DNA of 64,000 nt from Ruminococcus flavefaciens (lineage in GTDB: Bacteria; Bacillota; Clostridia; Oscillospirales; Ruminococcaceae). Both the position numbers and the translations under genes were made by a program. Location: the NCBI RefSeq assembly GCF_900143025.1, contig NZ_FRCT01000002.1, positions 1 through 64,000 on the forward strand, in the 5' to 3' direction. Shown here piece by piece: positions 32,500 to 42,364 of the stretch (within the stretch, counting starts at the first letter, position 1; every line of letters starts with the position of its first letter). The notes under the pieces were generated by a model that saw nothing but the letters and a program-made list of their open reading frames with translations, did no database searches and was not told the DNA's origin.

Positions 32500-33897
32500 T
32501 TATCTGTATTTTTTCTCTGGATGCTGGGCGTAATATTCCTTTTTATTTGCATACATTCTTTCATCTGCAAGTCGCATTGCTGTACGGATATCCTCTCCGT
32601 TTGATACAAAGCAACAGCCAACAGCAAAATGGAGATCGTTATCTATTACGGATTTTTCAGTAAGTTGTTGTAATCTTACATTGAACTCTTCCTCTGTTAA
32701 TCCGGGAGCTATGATCATAAATTCATCGCCGCCTGCGCGGTATACATCACAATCATAAAAGACCTGACTAAGCATAGCCGAAGCAGTACGTAGCAATCTG
32801 TCGCCTGCAATGTGTCCTTTTTCGTCATTGATACGCTTCAGACCGTTCAAATCGGCAAAGACTACAGCATATGGCTCGGATATCTTAATTATTCCGGATA
32901 CCATATCGTCTACGGCATTATTCATTGCATTTCTGTTTTTGCAGCCTGTCAGAAGATCTATGGAACTTAGGAATTCAAGCTGCTTCATAAGCTTGTAGTT
33001 TGCTATTTCCGATGCAATAAAGTTAGTGGACAGTTCAAGAGTCTCTTTTATCTTGACTGTATCCTCGGTCTTGAAATTCAACGCCCAAAGATAGCCAAGT
33101 ATCTCATCGTTGTGCTTCAGCGGAAAAAGTACAACACTGTTCACTTTAGCTTTGCTGAGCAATGAATGTAATGCAGGATTGTTGGAGTCCAGCCATTTCA
33201 TATCATTTTCATCTTTTATGATAACACAGGAACTGCCGCCGATAGCTGAATCAAATGTATCTGCAACATCATAAAAATCAGCTGCATCGTATATATCCGA
33301 CAGACATAACGCAGATCCATTAAATGTTGCCTCACAGAAATTAATATACTTTCGTTCCTCAAGTTCGGAAAGAATAATGCTGCAATGTTCAGCACTGCAT
33401 ATTCTGCGGATATCTTCTATGATTTCGTTAAATACCTGACGGATATTTTCTTTATTTGCTCTGCCGAGCTTCAAGCTTATCTCAAGTGCATTTGTGGCAG
33501 TATCTGCTGCAAGGCTTGCCTGCTGCTCAGAGTCGGCATAAGGCGAGATATCACAGGAATAAAGACAATAACCTACATTCTCTTTATCAGATTCGATAGG
33601 TAAGAGGAACATATTGACCCATAATCCCATATGCTCTACATGAACATATGTATGCAGCGGCTTTCCGAGACAGGCACAGCGATACATAAAATCCTCAAAA
33701 TTCTTATCCTTAGGCAAGCAGTAATAGTACGGTGAATTTGGAACAAAGGGGTGATGAAATATCATGTCGGCATCATCACGCAGAAGTTTATTTGCGGCAA
33801 CGACAAGTATATTGCCGTAAGTGCCGTCATCATACTGCTCAACAGAAATAATGCACGATCTGCTTTTATGACCTGTTACTAACTGTTCAAAATCCAT
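32500..33897 (-). CDS. GAF-GGDEF diguanylate cyclase
   Basis: A 465-residue protein. The N-terminal 150 residues are a sensor-like region, residues 150-290 a GAF-like domain (ICSAEHCSIILSELEER, VNSVVLFPLKHNDEILGYLW), and residues 300-465 a GGDEF domain with VVFADLNGLKRINDEKGHIAGD and the intact active loop YRAGGDEFMIIAPG. It should make cyclic di-GMP. No transmembrane segment is seen, so the sensing is cytoplasmic. The start at 33897 has AGAAGG 7 nt upstream; an upstream ATG at 33921 lacks a site. An HD-GYP phosphodiesterase candidate lies 12 kb away. Confidence 0.92.
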   Translation of the reverse strand: MDFEQLVTGHKSRSCIISVEQYDDGTYGNILVVAANKLLRDDADMIFHHPFVPNSPYYYCLPKDKNFEDFMYRCACLGKPLHTYVHVEHMGLWVNMFLLPIESDKENVGYCLYSCDISPYADSEQQASLAADTATNALEISLKLGRANKENIRQVFNEIIEDIRRICSAEHCSIILSELEERKYINFCEATFNGSALCLSDIYDAADFYDVADTFDSAIGGSSCVIIKDENDMKWLDSNNPALHSLLSKAKVNSVVLFPLKHNDEILGYLWALNFKTEDTVKIKETLELSTNFIASEIANYKLMKQLEFLSSIDLLTGCKNRNAMNNAVDDMVSGIIKISEPYAVVFADLNGLKRINDEKGHIAGDRLLRTASAMLSQVFYDCDVYRAGGDEFMIIAPGLTEEEFNVRLQQLTEKSVIDNDLHFAVGCCFVSNGEDIRTAMRLADERMYANKKEYYAQHPEKKYR

Positions 33898-34366
33898 AAT
33901 AATACCTTCTTTCACATTCAAATGAATAAATGCTTTGCGATCTTATATACGAAGGGTTTCTCCGATAATTAATAATAAGATTTTATCTGTATTTTACATA
34001 CAATTTTATCACTTTCATATATATTCATCAATGTATTATGGTAAAAGTTTACAAAACATAAAAAATTATTGTCGGTTATTACAAAAACAAGGGTAAGTGT
34101 TTTGTGTAATAACTACAATAATGAATGAATATGTATTATCTGTAAAGATCTCAGTTGTATAAAGAGGTGGATGAAAGAAATTGTTAAAACATAAATGTTT
34201 ATAAACATCTGCATTTTGTCCACTTAATCCTTGAAAATGTGGATTGATATTGTCAGAATTATGTGCTATTATTTGATTGAATATATATTTGTATTAAATA
34301 GGCTGTGGAAAAGTTCCGCAGTCATATAAATAAAAAGGGATATTATAATTAAAAAGGAGAATTGGA
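33898..34366. other. AT-rich intergenic region with a promoter
   Basis: The stretch is very AT-rich. A promoter TTGATA (34244-34249), 17 nt, TATTAT (34267-34272) precedes the GH43 gene; the GGAGAATTGGA site lies at about 34353. A GCTGTGGAA/TTCCGCAG hairpin sits at about 34302-34322. Nothing coding is seen. Confidence 0.75.
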
Positions 34367-37300
34367 ATGAAAAAGATCTTATCGGCAATTGCCATAGCTG
34401 CATTGTCAGCTGCATCTCTATGTACGTCAGCTCCTGCTGTTACGTATGCGGAAAATCCTATTGTTCAGACATCATTCACACCAGATCCCGCTCCGGTCGT
34501 TTTCGGCGATGAGCTGTATGTATTTACGGGCTGTGATCGTCAGGGCAACAACGACTTTTACTACATGACAGGTTGGCAGTGCTTTTCCACAAAGGATATG
34601 AAGAACTGGACTGACCACGGCAGGATACTTGAGGATACAAGCTTCAGCTGGTGTAATGCGAACGACGCATGGGCTTCACAGTGTATCGAGCGCAATGGCA
34701 AGTACTACTTCTATTTTACAACCACAAACAAGGGCGGCGGCGGAAGAGCTATCGGTGTCGGCGTGGCTGACAGTCCTGAAGGACCTTACAAGGATGTCCT
34801 TGGTAAGCCTCTCTGCGGTCCTAACTGGGATTACATTGATCCTACCGTTATTATTGACGATGACGGTCAGGCTTGGCTAATGTTCGGAAACCCGAAATGC
34901 TATTATGTTAAACTGAAAGAGGACATGGTAACACTGGACGGTCAGATCCAGTCCTTCAACCTTTCACTAAAGTCGGGTACAAAATATACGGAAGGTCCGT
35001 GGATATACAAGCACGATAATCTCTACTATCTTGTTTTCGCTTCTATGGTTGACGGCTTCGGCGGAGAGAGTATTTCCTACTGTACAGGACCGACTGTTAC
35101 AGGTCCGTGGACTCACCGCGGAACTATACATGAGGGCTCCAACTGCTTCACAACACACGGCGGTATCATTGATTACAAGGGTCACTCTTATTCATTCTAT
35201 CATATGAGCGGTATCCCGGGAGGCAGCTCCTTCAACAGAAGTGCAGCTTGCGAGGAGTTCAAATTCAATTCTGACGGTACTATCCCTGTTCTCAAGTCTA
35301 CCAAAAACGGTCCCGACCAGATAGAGGCTCTAAATCCATTTGAAAGAGTCGAAGCAGAAACTATTTGCTGGAGTGAGGGCATCAAGACTGAAAAGGATGA
35401 AAATAACTCAGTCTGCATAGGAAGCATCAAAAAGGGCAGCTATATAAAGGTAGCAGGCGTGGACTTCGGTGAAGGTGCCGATAAATTCACAGCTTGCGTG
35501 GCTTCTGCTGAAAGCGGCGGAAACATTGAGCTCCACATTGACAGCAAGACAGGTCCTGTTGTGGGTAACCTTAAAGTCGGCGGAACAGGCGGCTGGCATG
35601 ACTGGGAAGAGGTATCATGTGATGTAGCGGGTGCTGACGGTGAGCATGACCTTTACCTCGTATTCAACGGCGGAGACGGCTATCTGATGAACGTTGACTG
35701 GTGGAAGTTTGAAGGAGCAGGCTCCGGTTCTTCCGAAGCAGACCAGACATATATCTTTAAGAGTACATTTGAAGGCAAGCTTGACGGCTGCTCAGACAGA
35801 GGCGGTGCCACTGTTACTGTAAGCAAGGACGAAGCATATGAGGGCGAAAGCTCTGTTTACTGTACGGATCGTTCGGCTTCATGGAAGGGTGTCGGAAAGA
35901 GCCTGAACTATAAGTTCAAGGCAGGAGAGAGCTACAGCTTCTCTGCTATCGTTAAGTATAACGAGGGCACACCTTCGACTAAATTCCACCTCACACTTCA
36001 GTATGACGGCTCGGACGGTGAGGTCCACTATGATAAGATCGACACAAAGGATGTTGCGAAGGGCGAGTGGACACAGCTTTCAAATACAAGCTTCAAGATA
36101 CCCGAGGGTGCAAAGAGTCCTCTCGTATATGTAGAAACCGAAGGCGACTCCGATGATGATACGCCTGCTACAAATTTCTATGTTGATAATTTCTTTGCAG
36201 CAGTAGACGGTACAGTTATAGAGGGTCCAAAGAATGTGGTAACACCTCCGACTACAACTTCTCCTGCACAGGATCTGAAGGATATACTTAATTCAAAGGT
36301 GACAAAATGGGGCGACGCTAACGGTGACGGCGATGTAGATATGAGCGACGTTGTTCTTATAATGCAGTCGCTGGCTAATCCTGACAAGTATAAGCTTGCA
36401 GGCTCTGGTATCTACAATGCTGACGTAAGTGAAGCAGGCGGCGGTATTACTTCAAACGATGCACTTGCGATACAGAAGTACCTCTTAGGTATAAATACTG
36501 CGCTTCCTGAGAGCTATTCCGATAATATCAAGACAGTTACTGCTCCTGCAACCACAACAACTACTACAACAAAAATAACCACCACAACCACAACGACTAC
36601 AGCAGCAGCTACTCAGGCAGCAGAACATCTCTCGATGAAGGACTTTACTGCTAAGGTAGAGCCTAAGATAGCTGAAAAAGAGCCTGATTCTGCAAATCAG
36701 TCGAAGAACGGCGTAGCTTACGGTGAGATACAGAAAAAGAGCTATTATTCAACTACCTGTAACAGACAGAAAGATGTAAACATACTTCTGCCTCCTAATT
36801 ATGATCCTAATAAAAAGTATCCTGTTATGTACATAATGCATGGTTACTATGAGGGAATTGACAGAATGCTTACGAAGGGCAACGCTGATATGCACACCCG
36901 TGAGATGATCGGCAATGCTATCGCTGAAGGTGCAGCAAAGGAAATGATATGCGTATTCCCTGATGTATTCTCCAGTCCTACACTCAAGTCATGCACAGGC
37001 ATGGACGAGACAAATAATCAGGGCTATGATAACTTCATAAATGACCTTACAAAGGATCTTATGCCTTTTATTGAGAAGAATTACAGCATCAAGACAGGTA
37101 AGGATAACACTGCTATCACAGGCTTCTCTATGGGCGGACGTGAATCTCTTCTCATTGGTATGAAGAGACCTGACCTCTTTGGTTACATCGGTGCTATCTG
37201 TCCCGCTCCCGGAGTTACAGGCTCATTCAACTGGAGCAGTGACGATCAGCCTTACTTCCTGATGATAACAGGCGGAAGCAACGATACAGTTGTATATGAC

Positions 37301-37438
37301 AACCCTAAGAACTATCACAATAACTTCCAGAAGAACGGTGTTCCTCATGTATGGCACTATGTAAATGGAGGTTATCACGGTGATAACTGTATCAGAGCTC
37401 ACCTCTACAACTTCTTCCGCATAGCATTCCAGAACTAA
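34367..37438 (+). CDS. Secreted GH43-CBM6-CBM22-dockerin-CE1 enzyme
   Basis: A 1023-residue cellulosomal enzyme. Signal peptide 1-28. GH43 five-blade glycosidase about 30-325 with the three acidic residues visible in PDPAP (D40), YIDPTV (D158) and YTEGPW (E209). CBM6-like domain 326-450 ending MNVDWWKFE. CBM22/CBM4_9-like domain 462-615. Two-repeat dockerin 648-710 (KWGDANGDGDVDMSD, NADVSEAGGGITSNDALAI). Thr-rich linker 727-752. C-terminal CE1 esterase 785-1023 with GFSMGG (S921) and a His near 1004 (GGYHGD). The predicted targets are arabinoxylan side chains and feruloyl or acetyl esters. AAGGAG lies 8 nt upstream. Confidence 0.95.
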   Translation: MKKILSAIAIAALSAASLCTSAPAVTYAENPIVQTSFTPDPAPVVFGDELYVFTGCDRQGNNDFYYMTGWQCFSTKDMKNWTDHGRILEDTSFSWCNANDAWASQCIERNGKYYFYFTTTNKGGGGRAIGVGVADSPEGPYKDVLGKPLCGPNWDYIDPTVIIDDDGQAWLMFGNPKCYYVKLKEDMVTLDGQIQSFNLSLKSGTKYTEGPWIYKHDNLYYLVFASMVDGFGGESISYCTGPTVTGPWTHRGTIHEGSNCFTTHGGIIDYKGHSYSFYHMSGIPGGSSFNRSAACEEFKFNSDGTIPVLKSTKNGPDQIEALNPFERVEAETICWSEGIKTEKDENNSVCIGSIKKGSYIKVAGVDFGEGADKFTACVASAESGGNIELHIDSKTGPVVGNLKVGGTGGWHDWEEVSCDVAGADGEHDLYLVFNGGDGYLMNVDWWKFEGAGSGSSEADQTYIFKSTFEGKLDGCSDRGGATVTVSKDEAYEGESSVYCTDRSASWKGVGKSLNYKFKAGESYSFSAIVKYNEGTPSTKFHLTLQYDGSDGEVHYDKIDTKDVAKGEWTQLSNTSFKIPEGAKSPLVYVETEGDSDDDTPATNFYVDNFFAAVDGTVIEGPKNVVTPPTTTSPAQDLKDILNSKVTKWGDANGDGDVDMSDVVLIMQSLANPDKYKLAGSGIYNADVSEAGGGITSNDALAIQKYLLGINTALPESYSDNIKTVTAPATTTTTTTKITTTTTTTTAAATQAAEHLSMKDFTAKVEPKIAEKEPDSANQSKNGVAYGEIQKKSYYSTTCNRQKDVNILLPPNYDPNKKYPVMYIMHGYYEGIDRMLTKGNADMHTREMIGNAIAEGAAKEMICVFPDVFSSPTLKSCTGMDETNNQGYDNFINDLTKDLMPFIEKNYSIKTGKDNTAITGFSMGGRESLLIGMKRPDLFGYIGAICPAPGVTGSFNWSSDDQPYFLMITGGSNDTVVYDNPKNYHNNFQKNGVPHVWHYVNGGYHGDNCIRAHLYNFFRIAFQN

Positions 37439-37487
37439 TATACAGTAAAAAAGTTCCGACCGTATGGTCTAATGGCATTAAATTTAT

Positions 37488-37521
37488 CAAAACCACCCGT
37501 TTTGCGGGTGGTTTTGATTTT
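37488..37521 (+). terminator. Terminator of the GH43-CE1 gene
   Basis: CAAAACCACCCG-TTTTG-CGGGTGGTTTTG followed by ATTTT. Confidence 0.88.
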
Positions 37522-37589
37522 ATAACAGAGTTTGCAGTATCAATTGTTATATCCAATTATTCAGCTATTTTTATTCGGCAATAAACGAC

Positions 37590-37618
37590 TTGATTTTAAA
37601 CTGCTGTTTTTATATAAT
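37590..37618 (+). promoter_or_regulatory. Promoter of the GH11-like dockerin gene
   Basis: TTGATT (37590-37595), 17 nt, TATAAT (37613-37618), 34 nt before the ATG at 37652. Confidence 0.82.
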
Positions 37619-37651
37619 AATGGCATAAAAACATCTCAGGAGGGTGATCAT

Positions 37652-39838
37652 ATGAGAAAAATACTGACAAAAATGCTGTCTGTTTTCACAGCAGGCATAT
37701 GTCTTCTTACAGCGTCAGCCTTTAGTTCCAACGGCAGCACGATAATTGCAAATGCAGTTGATCAGGAGATAAAGGGCATAATCGACGATTACGTTTATGA
37801 GATGTGGAACGCTTTACACATGGGTGAATTCAACTATGAAAACACGGAAAACAACGGCTTTTCTGTCAGCTGGGACGGGATAACCGATTTTACGGCACTG
37901 AAGGGAAAGGGCTTTGAAAAAAACACTGTAAAGGCTTATCAGGTGGAGGATTACTCTATTGACTACTATCTTGATATCACTACCGACGGGATCGCATATG
38001 TCGGTGTACAGGGCTGGATGTCAAACGCAACAGCAAAGTTCAATATTGTTGAAGCCTGGGCATCATGGCAGCCGCCCGGGGAAAACGTTAAAAATCTTGG
38101 CAGCGTGATTATCGGCGACACTACTTACGATCTGTTCTGGAATCTGCACTTAGGACAGACTTTTGACGGTAGAGGCATCAATTACCCCATGTATTGGAGC
38201 GTTGCTCGCAGAGACCCGCTTGAGCCCGATACTACCAATCACCTGGAAGGGACTATAGATGTGAGCGAGCACTTCAGGGCATGGGCTTCCGCCGGACTTG
38301 ATCTTGGATATCTTTATGATGTAAAATTCGGAATTGAAGCGTACAAGTCCAACGGTTCCGCAAAGCTTATCTCAATGGATACACACATGGATACGGCTAC
38401 GGAGCAGCTGTTCGATAAATTCAAAGTACACGTTCCCTATGAGGAGCATGATCCTTTGCCCGTAGGCAAGGACGGAAGAATAATAAATGTTGACTTTGAA
38501 ACTCCAAACGACAAGGTCGGTCCATACTACAATGAAGGGAAAGAAAACTTAACCAAAGATGTTTTTTTCAGCGGTGAGCAGTCATTGAAGGTGGAACACG
38601 GCGAATATGTAATAGCTACTTTCGGTTATGAGCTGGATCCATATGACCTTCCCGTTTCCGCGGACGGTGCTGCTGTCCGTTTTCAAACAGGAGCGAGGAT
38701 ATATGCAGATAAAGACGTTTCGTTCGATGTATATTTGGTCGAATACAATGATGATGAGGTCATACCGCAGCAACGGAATACCCTTATCGGAAAGAGAATA
38801 TGCAAATCGGGACAATGGACAAATCTTCGCGGTCTGTTCTTTGATTTTCTGCATGATAAATTCAGAAAATACAAGATAGTATTCGCAGCAAATGATAGAG
38901 ATGTTGATTTCTTTATCGACGATTTCTTCATAGGCTTTGCCGATACCGCAGACGACGCGGCGATACATACATTTGAAGCAGAGAAGCGCGGTGATCTCAA
39001 TGATGACGGTATTATAAACAGCTTTGATCTCGTGGTATGCCGCAAGGCTTTAATTAAGTCCACAGCCAATAGTCTCATTGAGGAAAACGGTGACGTAAAC
39101 GGCGATTTCAAGACTAATGTCAGTGATCTTGTGCTCCTGACAAAATATGTTCTAGGTACATCGGACGATATACCTCTTACGGATAATGAAGCAGTTTTGC
39201 TGACAGGCGACAGTATTTTCTATAATACAAATGATCAGCGTACTCTGGAGGTCTCAGCTCTCAGACAAAATGACGATACGGTCAGCACCATAGTCCGCAG
39301 GGACGGCACATTTACCGCTGAATGGAAAGGAATAGCCGATTATACTTGCGGAAGTTTTGCAGAATACGAAGAAAACTCATTTAATTACTGCAAGGACTTC
39401 GATATAAGCTATTGCGCGGATGTAAGCTCAACAAAGGATATAGAAGTGGTGCTTTGCGGCTATGTACAGAAGGATTACAGATGGATAGGCTTTGAGATAC
39501 ACGAATGCTGCAAATGGAGCGGCAAAGACAAGCCTGATATCCGTGAAGCAACAGACAGTGGAAGGCTAAAAACAGTCACCGTAAACGGCATTGAATATTA
39601 TATGGACATTGGCGATGACAAAAATTCAGTTAATTATATATATTTCTATCGCAAAGATGATCCTATGAATAACAGTGATTCGTGCTGTATCGACAACAAA
39701 TACAGGTTAAGTGATTTTCTTGGGAACTGGTCAATATACAACGAAGAAAATGATCGAGTCAAGCAAATAGGAATGTATGTTGAAGCATCTGATTCAAATG
39801 GTTATGCAGATTTCAAGGAGCTGAGCTTCACAAAATAA
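37652..39838 (+). CDS. Dockerin protein with two GH11-like modules lacking the nucleophile
   Basis: A 728-residue secreted protein, signal peptide 1-36. A GH11-like jelly roll (about 40-245) keeps EAWASWQPPG, MYWSVARRD, GTIDVSEHFRAWASAGLDLG and the acid/base-type Glu in GIEAYKSNGSA (about E229), but the strand that should read LVEYYIVE is TAKFNIVE, so the nucleophile is Lys (about K129). A CBM4/22-like domain follows (278-432), a dockerin (445-503, RGDLNDDGIINSFD and NGDVNGDFKTNVSD) and a second, more divergent GH11-like module (520-728) where the same site is Gly. A non-hydrolytic xylan-binding role is inferred. AGGAGGG is 7 nt upstream. Confidence 0.8.
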   Translation: MRKILTKMLSVFTAGICLLTASAFSSNGSTIIANAVDQEIKGIIDDYVYEMWNALHMGEFNYENTENNGFSVSWDGITDFTALKGKGFEKNTVKAYQVEDYSIDYYLDITTDGIAYVGVQGWMSNATAKFNIVEAWASWQPPGENVKNLGSVIIGDTTYDLFWNLHLGQTFDGRGINYPMYWSVARRDPLEPDTTNHLEGTIDVSEHFRAWASAGLDLGYLYDVKFGIEAYKSNGSAKLISMDTHMDTATEQLFDKFKVHVPYEEHDPLPVGKDGRIINVDFETPNDKVGPYYNEGKENLTKDVFFSGEQSLKVEHGEYVIATFGYELDPYDLPVSADGAAVRFQTGARIYADKDVSFDVYLVEYNDDEVIPQQRNTLIGKRICKSGQWTNLRGLFFDFLHDKFRKYKIVFAANDRDVDFFIDDFFIGFADTADDAAIHTFEAEKRGDLNDDGIINSFDLVVCRKALIKSTANSLIEENGDVNGDFKTNVSDLVLLTKYVLGTSDDIPLTDNEAVLLTGDSIFYNTNDQRTLEVSALRQNDDTVSTIVRRDGTFTAEWKGIADYTCGSFAEYEENSFNYCKDFDISYCADVSSTKDIEVVLCGYVQKDYRWIGFEIHECCKWSGKDKPDIREATDSGRLKTVTVNGIEYYMDIGDDKNSVNYIYFYRKDDPMNNSDSCCIDNKYRLSDFLGNWSIYNEENDRVKQIGMYVEASDSNGYADFKELSFTK

Positions 39839-39852
39839 AATCTAATAAAATT

Positions 39853-39887
39853 GATCTCCGCTCATTATGGGCGGAGATCGTTATTTA
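39853..39887 (+). terminator. Terminator of the GH11-like dockerin gene
   Basis: GATCTCCGC/GCGGAGATC stem followed by GTTATTT. Confidence 0.75.
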
Positions 39888-40403
39888 TAAAGGTTATCAT
39901 ATGCATAAATAAAAAAGCTACGCAATCCATGCATAGCTTAAACAAATGAACTTAATAAATATAGAAGGGGAATTGGGGGATTACTTAATCCACTTATAAT
40001 ATACAATTACAACCTTAAAATAGTCTTAATTTATGGCTCCATCTATTGAAAAAATTTATTTTTTTCTTCACTATTATTTTTCAGCGTTCTGTGACTTCGT
40101 CAAACTTATAATATAAATAACAAGTTTGCAAGCATCAGAGGATTTTCAGATAAATCAGGCATTGCAGGTGTATGAGTTCTCGACAGTCCTGTAATGTGGG
40201 AGAAATTTCAGTTAAGGAATAATTATTGCTAAATGAAATAAATAATGAATGCTGATTTTATAAGCAGACATTGGCTTTTTTAACAACAGGTGTATTTTAA
40301 ACATACAATATTCTACAACTGTTGACATAATTTGTTTAATATGATAAAATATAGTATAAGGGGAGCTATGTCAGCTTCTACAAATTACAGGAGGTACAAG
40401 GCA
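39888..40403. other. AT-rich intergenic region with a promoter
   Basis: No gene is visible. An AAGCTA/TAGCTT hairpin lies near 39915-39940. The promoter of the next gene is TTGACA (40322-40327), 17 nt, TAAAAT (40345-40350), about 54 nt before the start codon. Confidence 0.75.
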
Positions 40404-42110
40404 ATGGACATTAGAAATAAGATCAAGGCTTTTATGACAGCAGTTTTAGTGGCTGCGACACCAATGGCTATGAGTCTCTCATCTGTTTCGGCTGAGGATT
40501 ATATAGTCGAGAATGCTCAGGTGCTCACTCTTTTCGGAGATGTAAACTTTGACGGCAGTGTAGGTATTTCGGACGCGGTCCAGCTTAACCGCTATTTGTT
40601 GGGACATATCAATGAGCTTGGCAACATCAAGAACGCTGACCTTTTGGCTGACGGTGTTATTGATATTTATGACATGGTATACCTCAGAAAACAGTTGGTT
40701 GCTGAAAATAAGCCTGCGGGTACTAAGCTCAGTGTAAAAGTAGTTGATATGATGTCAGGCGAACCTCTTGAGAGTGCTGATATCGTGCTTTCTGAGATGA
40801 ACGGAAATCACTTGTATGATATCGGAAACTCTATTTCGACCTACGGCGAAGATGTCAATTACTATGGTCTTCCAAATGATAAGACTTATAAGTATTTCCT
40901 TTTAGTAGAGGGACTTCCGAAGAACTACAGTGAATCATACAAGACATGGGATCAAGTTGTAATATTCGATATTGAAGAAGGTACAGCTGAGAAAGAGCTT
41001 GTTGTAAGAGTTGCAGCTAATGATGCAGAGAAAAACGTAAAGTTCAAACATATGGATTGGTGTCAGGGCAGAGAGAATATAGGCTACGGCAATCTCTTTA
41101 TTACTGACAAGGACGGCAATTATTACTATCAGAGACAGTATACAGGAGAGATGTCACTTCCTGACGGCGATTATCACGCTGATTTCAATTTCTTTGATTA
41201 TCCTGTTTCTTTCGTTGAACCTGACAGTGAGTTCGCTGAAAGGATCAAGGAAAACTATCCCGATGCGCAGTTTGAAGACCTTTCAAACGGCATAGATTTC
41301 TCTGTTGTGAATGGAAAGCCTGACAGAGAGCTTTATCTGAATTTTGGCCCTAAGGAAAATATAGGCAATAATATAAATGTAAACTGCTATGACAGCAGTA
41401 CAGGAGAGCCTCTTGAAGGCGTAAAGCTTTCTATTATTGAAGCTCCATACAGTTATGCTAAAACAGAGAGTTGGATATCAGACGGTACTACTAAGGTGTT
41501 CAAAGATCTCTTCCGTACAGGTCCGGACTGTTATAAGGTCGTTGTTGACAGTGTTCCCGAGGGATATATAAAAAGCTCAAAGGATCAGTGGGTATGCTTT
41601 GGTTATGTAAATAACTATTCGAGTAATTTCGATTTCTATTTTACCCCTTATGATGGTGAGAAAAATCTGTCATTCGATGTTTTGACATGGCCCGATAAGC
41701 AGCCGTACACAGGTGATTGTACATATACTGTAATGCAGGACAATTCTATTATCCTGACAGGTATAAAGCCGGGTGAGAAGTTCGGAATAAAGGACGGAGA
41801 ATATATGCTGTTCGCCGGATCGTATTCTGAAGATGATCCGTATTGTGGTGCTGATATTTCATCAGAAATTGGTCAGGAACTTGTTAAAGAGACCGATGTA
41901 TTTGCTGATGGAGCAGCATTCAAGTCAGATATGGCAAAATTCACAGTCAAGGACGGCAAGATGGATAAGGATATCGTTTTGTATGTAGGTGAAAAGGCAA
42001 AATGCCGTTCAGTGTATGAAGAAGAACTCATAGAAGAAGAGAAGCGCCTTGAAGAAGAGAGAATCCAGAAAGAAAAGGAATACGAAAAGCTTCTTCTGGA
42101 ATCTGAATAA
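40404..42110 (+). CDS. Secreted dockerin-like protein with CnaB/SpaA-type repeats
   Basis: A 568-residue protein. Signal peptide 1-32 (ending VSAED). A dockerin-like pair of helices at about 40-102: FGDVNFDGSVGISDAVQLNR is canonical, the second (NADLLADGVIDIYDMVYLRK) has a weak calcium loop. Two beta-sandwich repeats resemble prealbumin/CnaB folds: KLSVKVVDMMSGEPLESADI (about 107-205) and INVNCYDSSTGEPLEGVKLS (about 325-425). The last 35 residues are a charged coiled coil (EEEKRLEEERIQKEKEYEK). No cell-wall anchor is seen. The start at 40404 has GGAGG 9 nt upstream. The role is probably structural or adhesive in a cellulosome-like assembly. Confidence 0.75.
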   Translation: MDIRNKIKAFMTAVLVAATPMAMSLSSVSAEDYIVENAQVLTLFGDVNFDGSVGISDAVQLNRYLLGHINELGNIKNADLLADGVIDIYDMVYLRKQLVAENKPAGTKLSVKVVDMMSGEPLESADIVLSEMNGNHLYDIGNSISTYGEDVNYYGLPNDKTYKYFLLVEGLPKNYSESYKTWDQVVIFDIEEGTAEKELVVRVAANDAEKNVKFKHMDWCQGRENIGYGNLFITDKDGNYYYQRQYTGEMSLPDGDYHADFNFFDYPVSFVEPDSEFAERIKENYPDAQFEDLSNGIDFSVVNGKPDRELYLNFGPKENIGNNINVNCYDSSTGEPLEGVKLSIIEAPYSYAKTESWISDGTTKVFKDLFRTGPDCYKVVVDSVPEGYIKSSKDQWVCFGYVNNYSSNFDFYFTPYDGEKNLSFDVLTWPDKQPYTGDCTYTVMQDNSIILTGIKPGEKFGIKDGEYMLFAGSYSEDDPYCGADISSEIGQELVKETDVFADGAAFKSDMAKFTVKDGKMDKDIVLYVGEKAKCRSVYEEELIEEEKRLEEERIQKEKEYEKLLLESE

Positions 42111-42168
42111 GAGCAGCCTAAAAGGCTTGAAATGAAGAATTTCTTAATAAAACGATCTTACATTAATA

Positions 42169-42198
42169 AGTCCCCGCATTTGCGGGGACTATTCTGTT
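42169..42198 (+). terminator. Terminator of the CnaB-dockerin gene
   Basis: AGTCCCCGCA-TT-TGCGGGGACT followed by ATTCTGTTT. Confidence 0.82.
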
Positions 42199-42287
42199 TC
42201 ATGCTGCTTTTTCAGAGTATTATGGCAGCATTTTATTATCAATAAATAGTTTTAATAAGTTTTTTATACACATACGCAATATAATAC

Positions 42288-42316
42288 TTGATTTTATTAA
42301 ACAAATGATGTAAAAT
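42288..42316 (+). promoter_or_regulatory. Promoter of the triple-module dockerin gene
   Basis: TTGATT (42288-42293), 17 nt, TAAAAT (42311-42316). Confidence 0.75.
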
Positions 42317-42364
42317 TTGTGTAATATTATAGGTATTCGTTCAGGATACATGGGAGGAATTATT

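Noticed and set aside
36550..36610. ACA/ACT-rich microsatellite as a repeat element
   Set aside because: It encodes the Thr-rich linker between dockerin and esterase, which is normal for cellulosomal enzymes.
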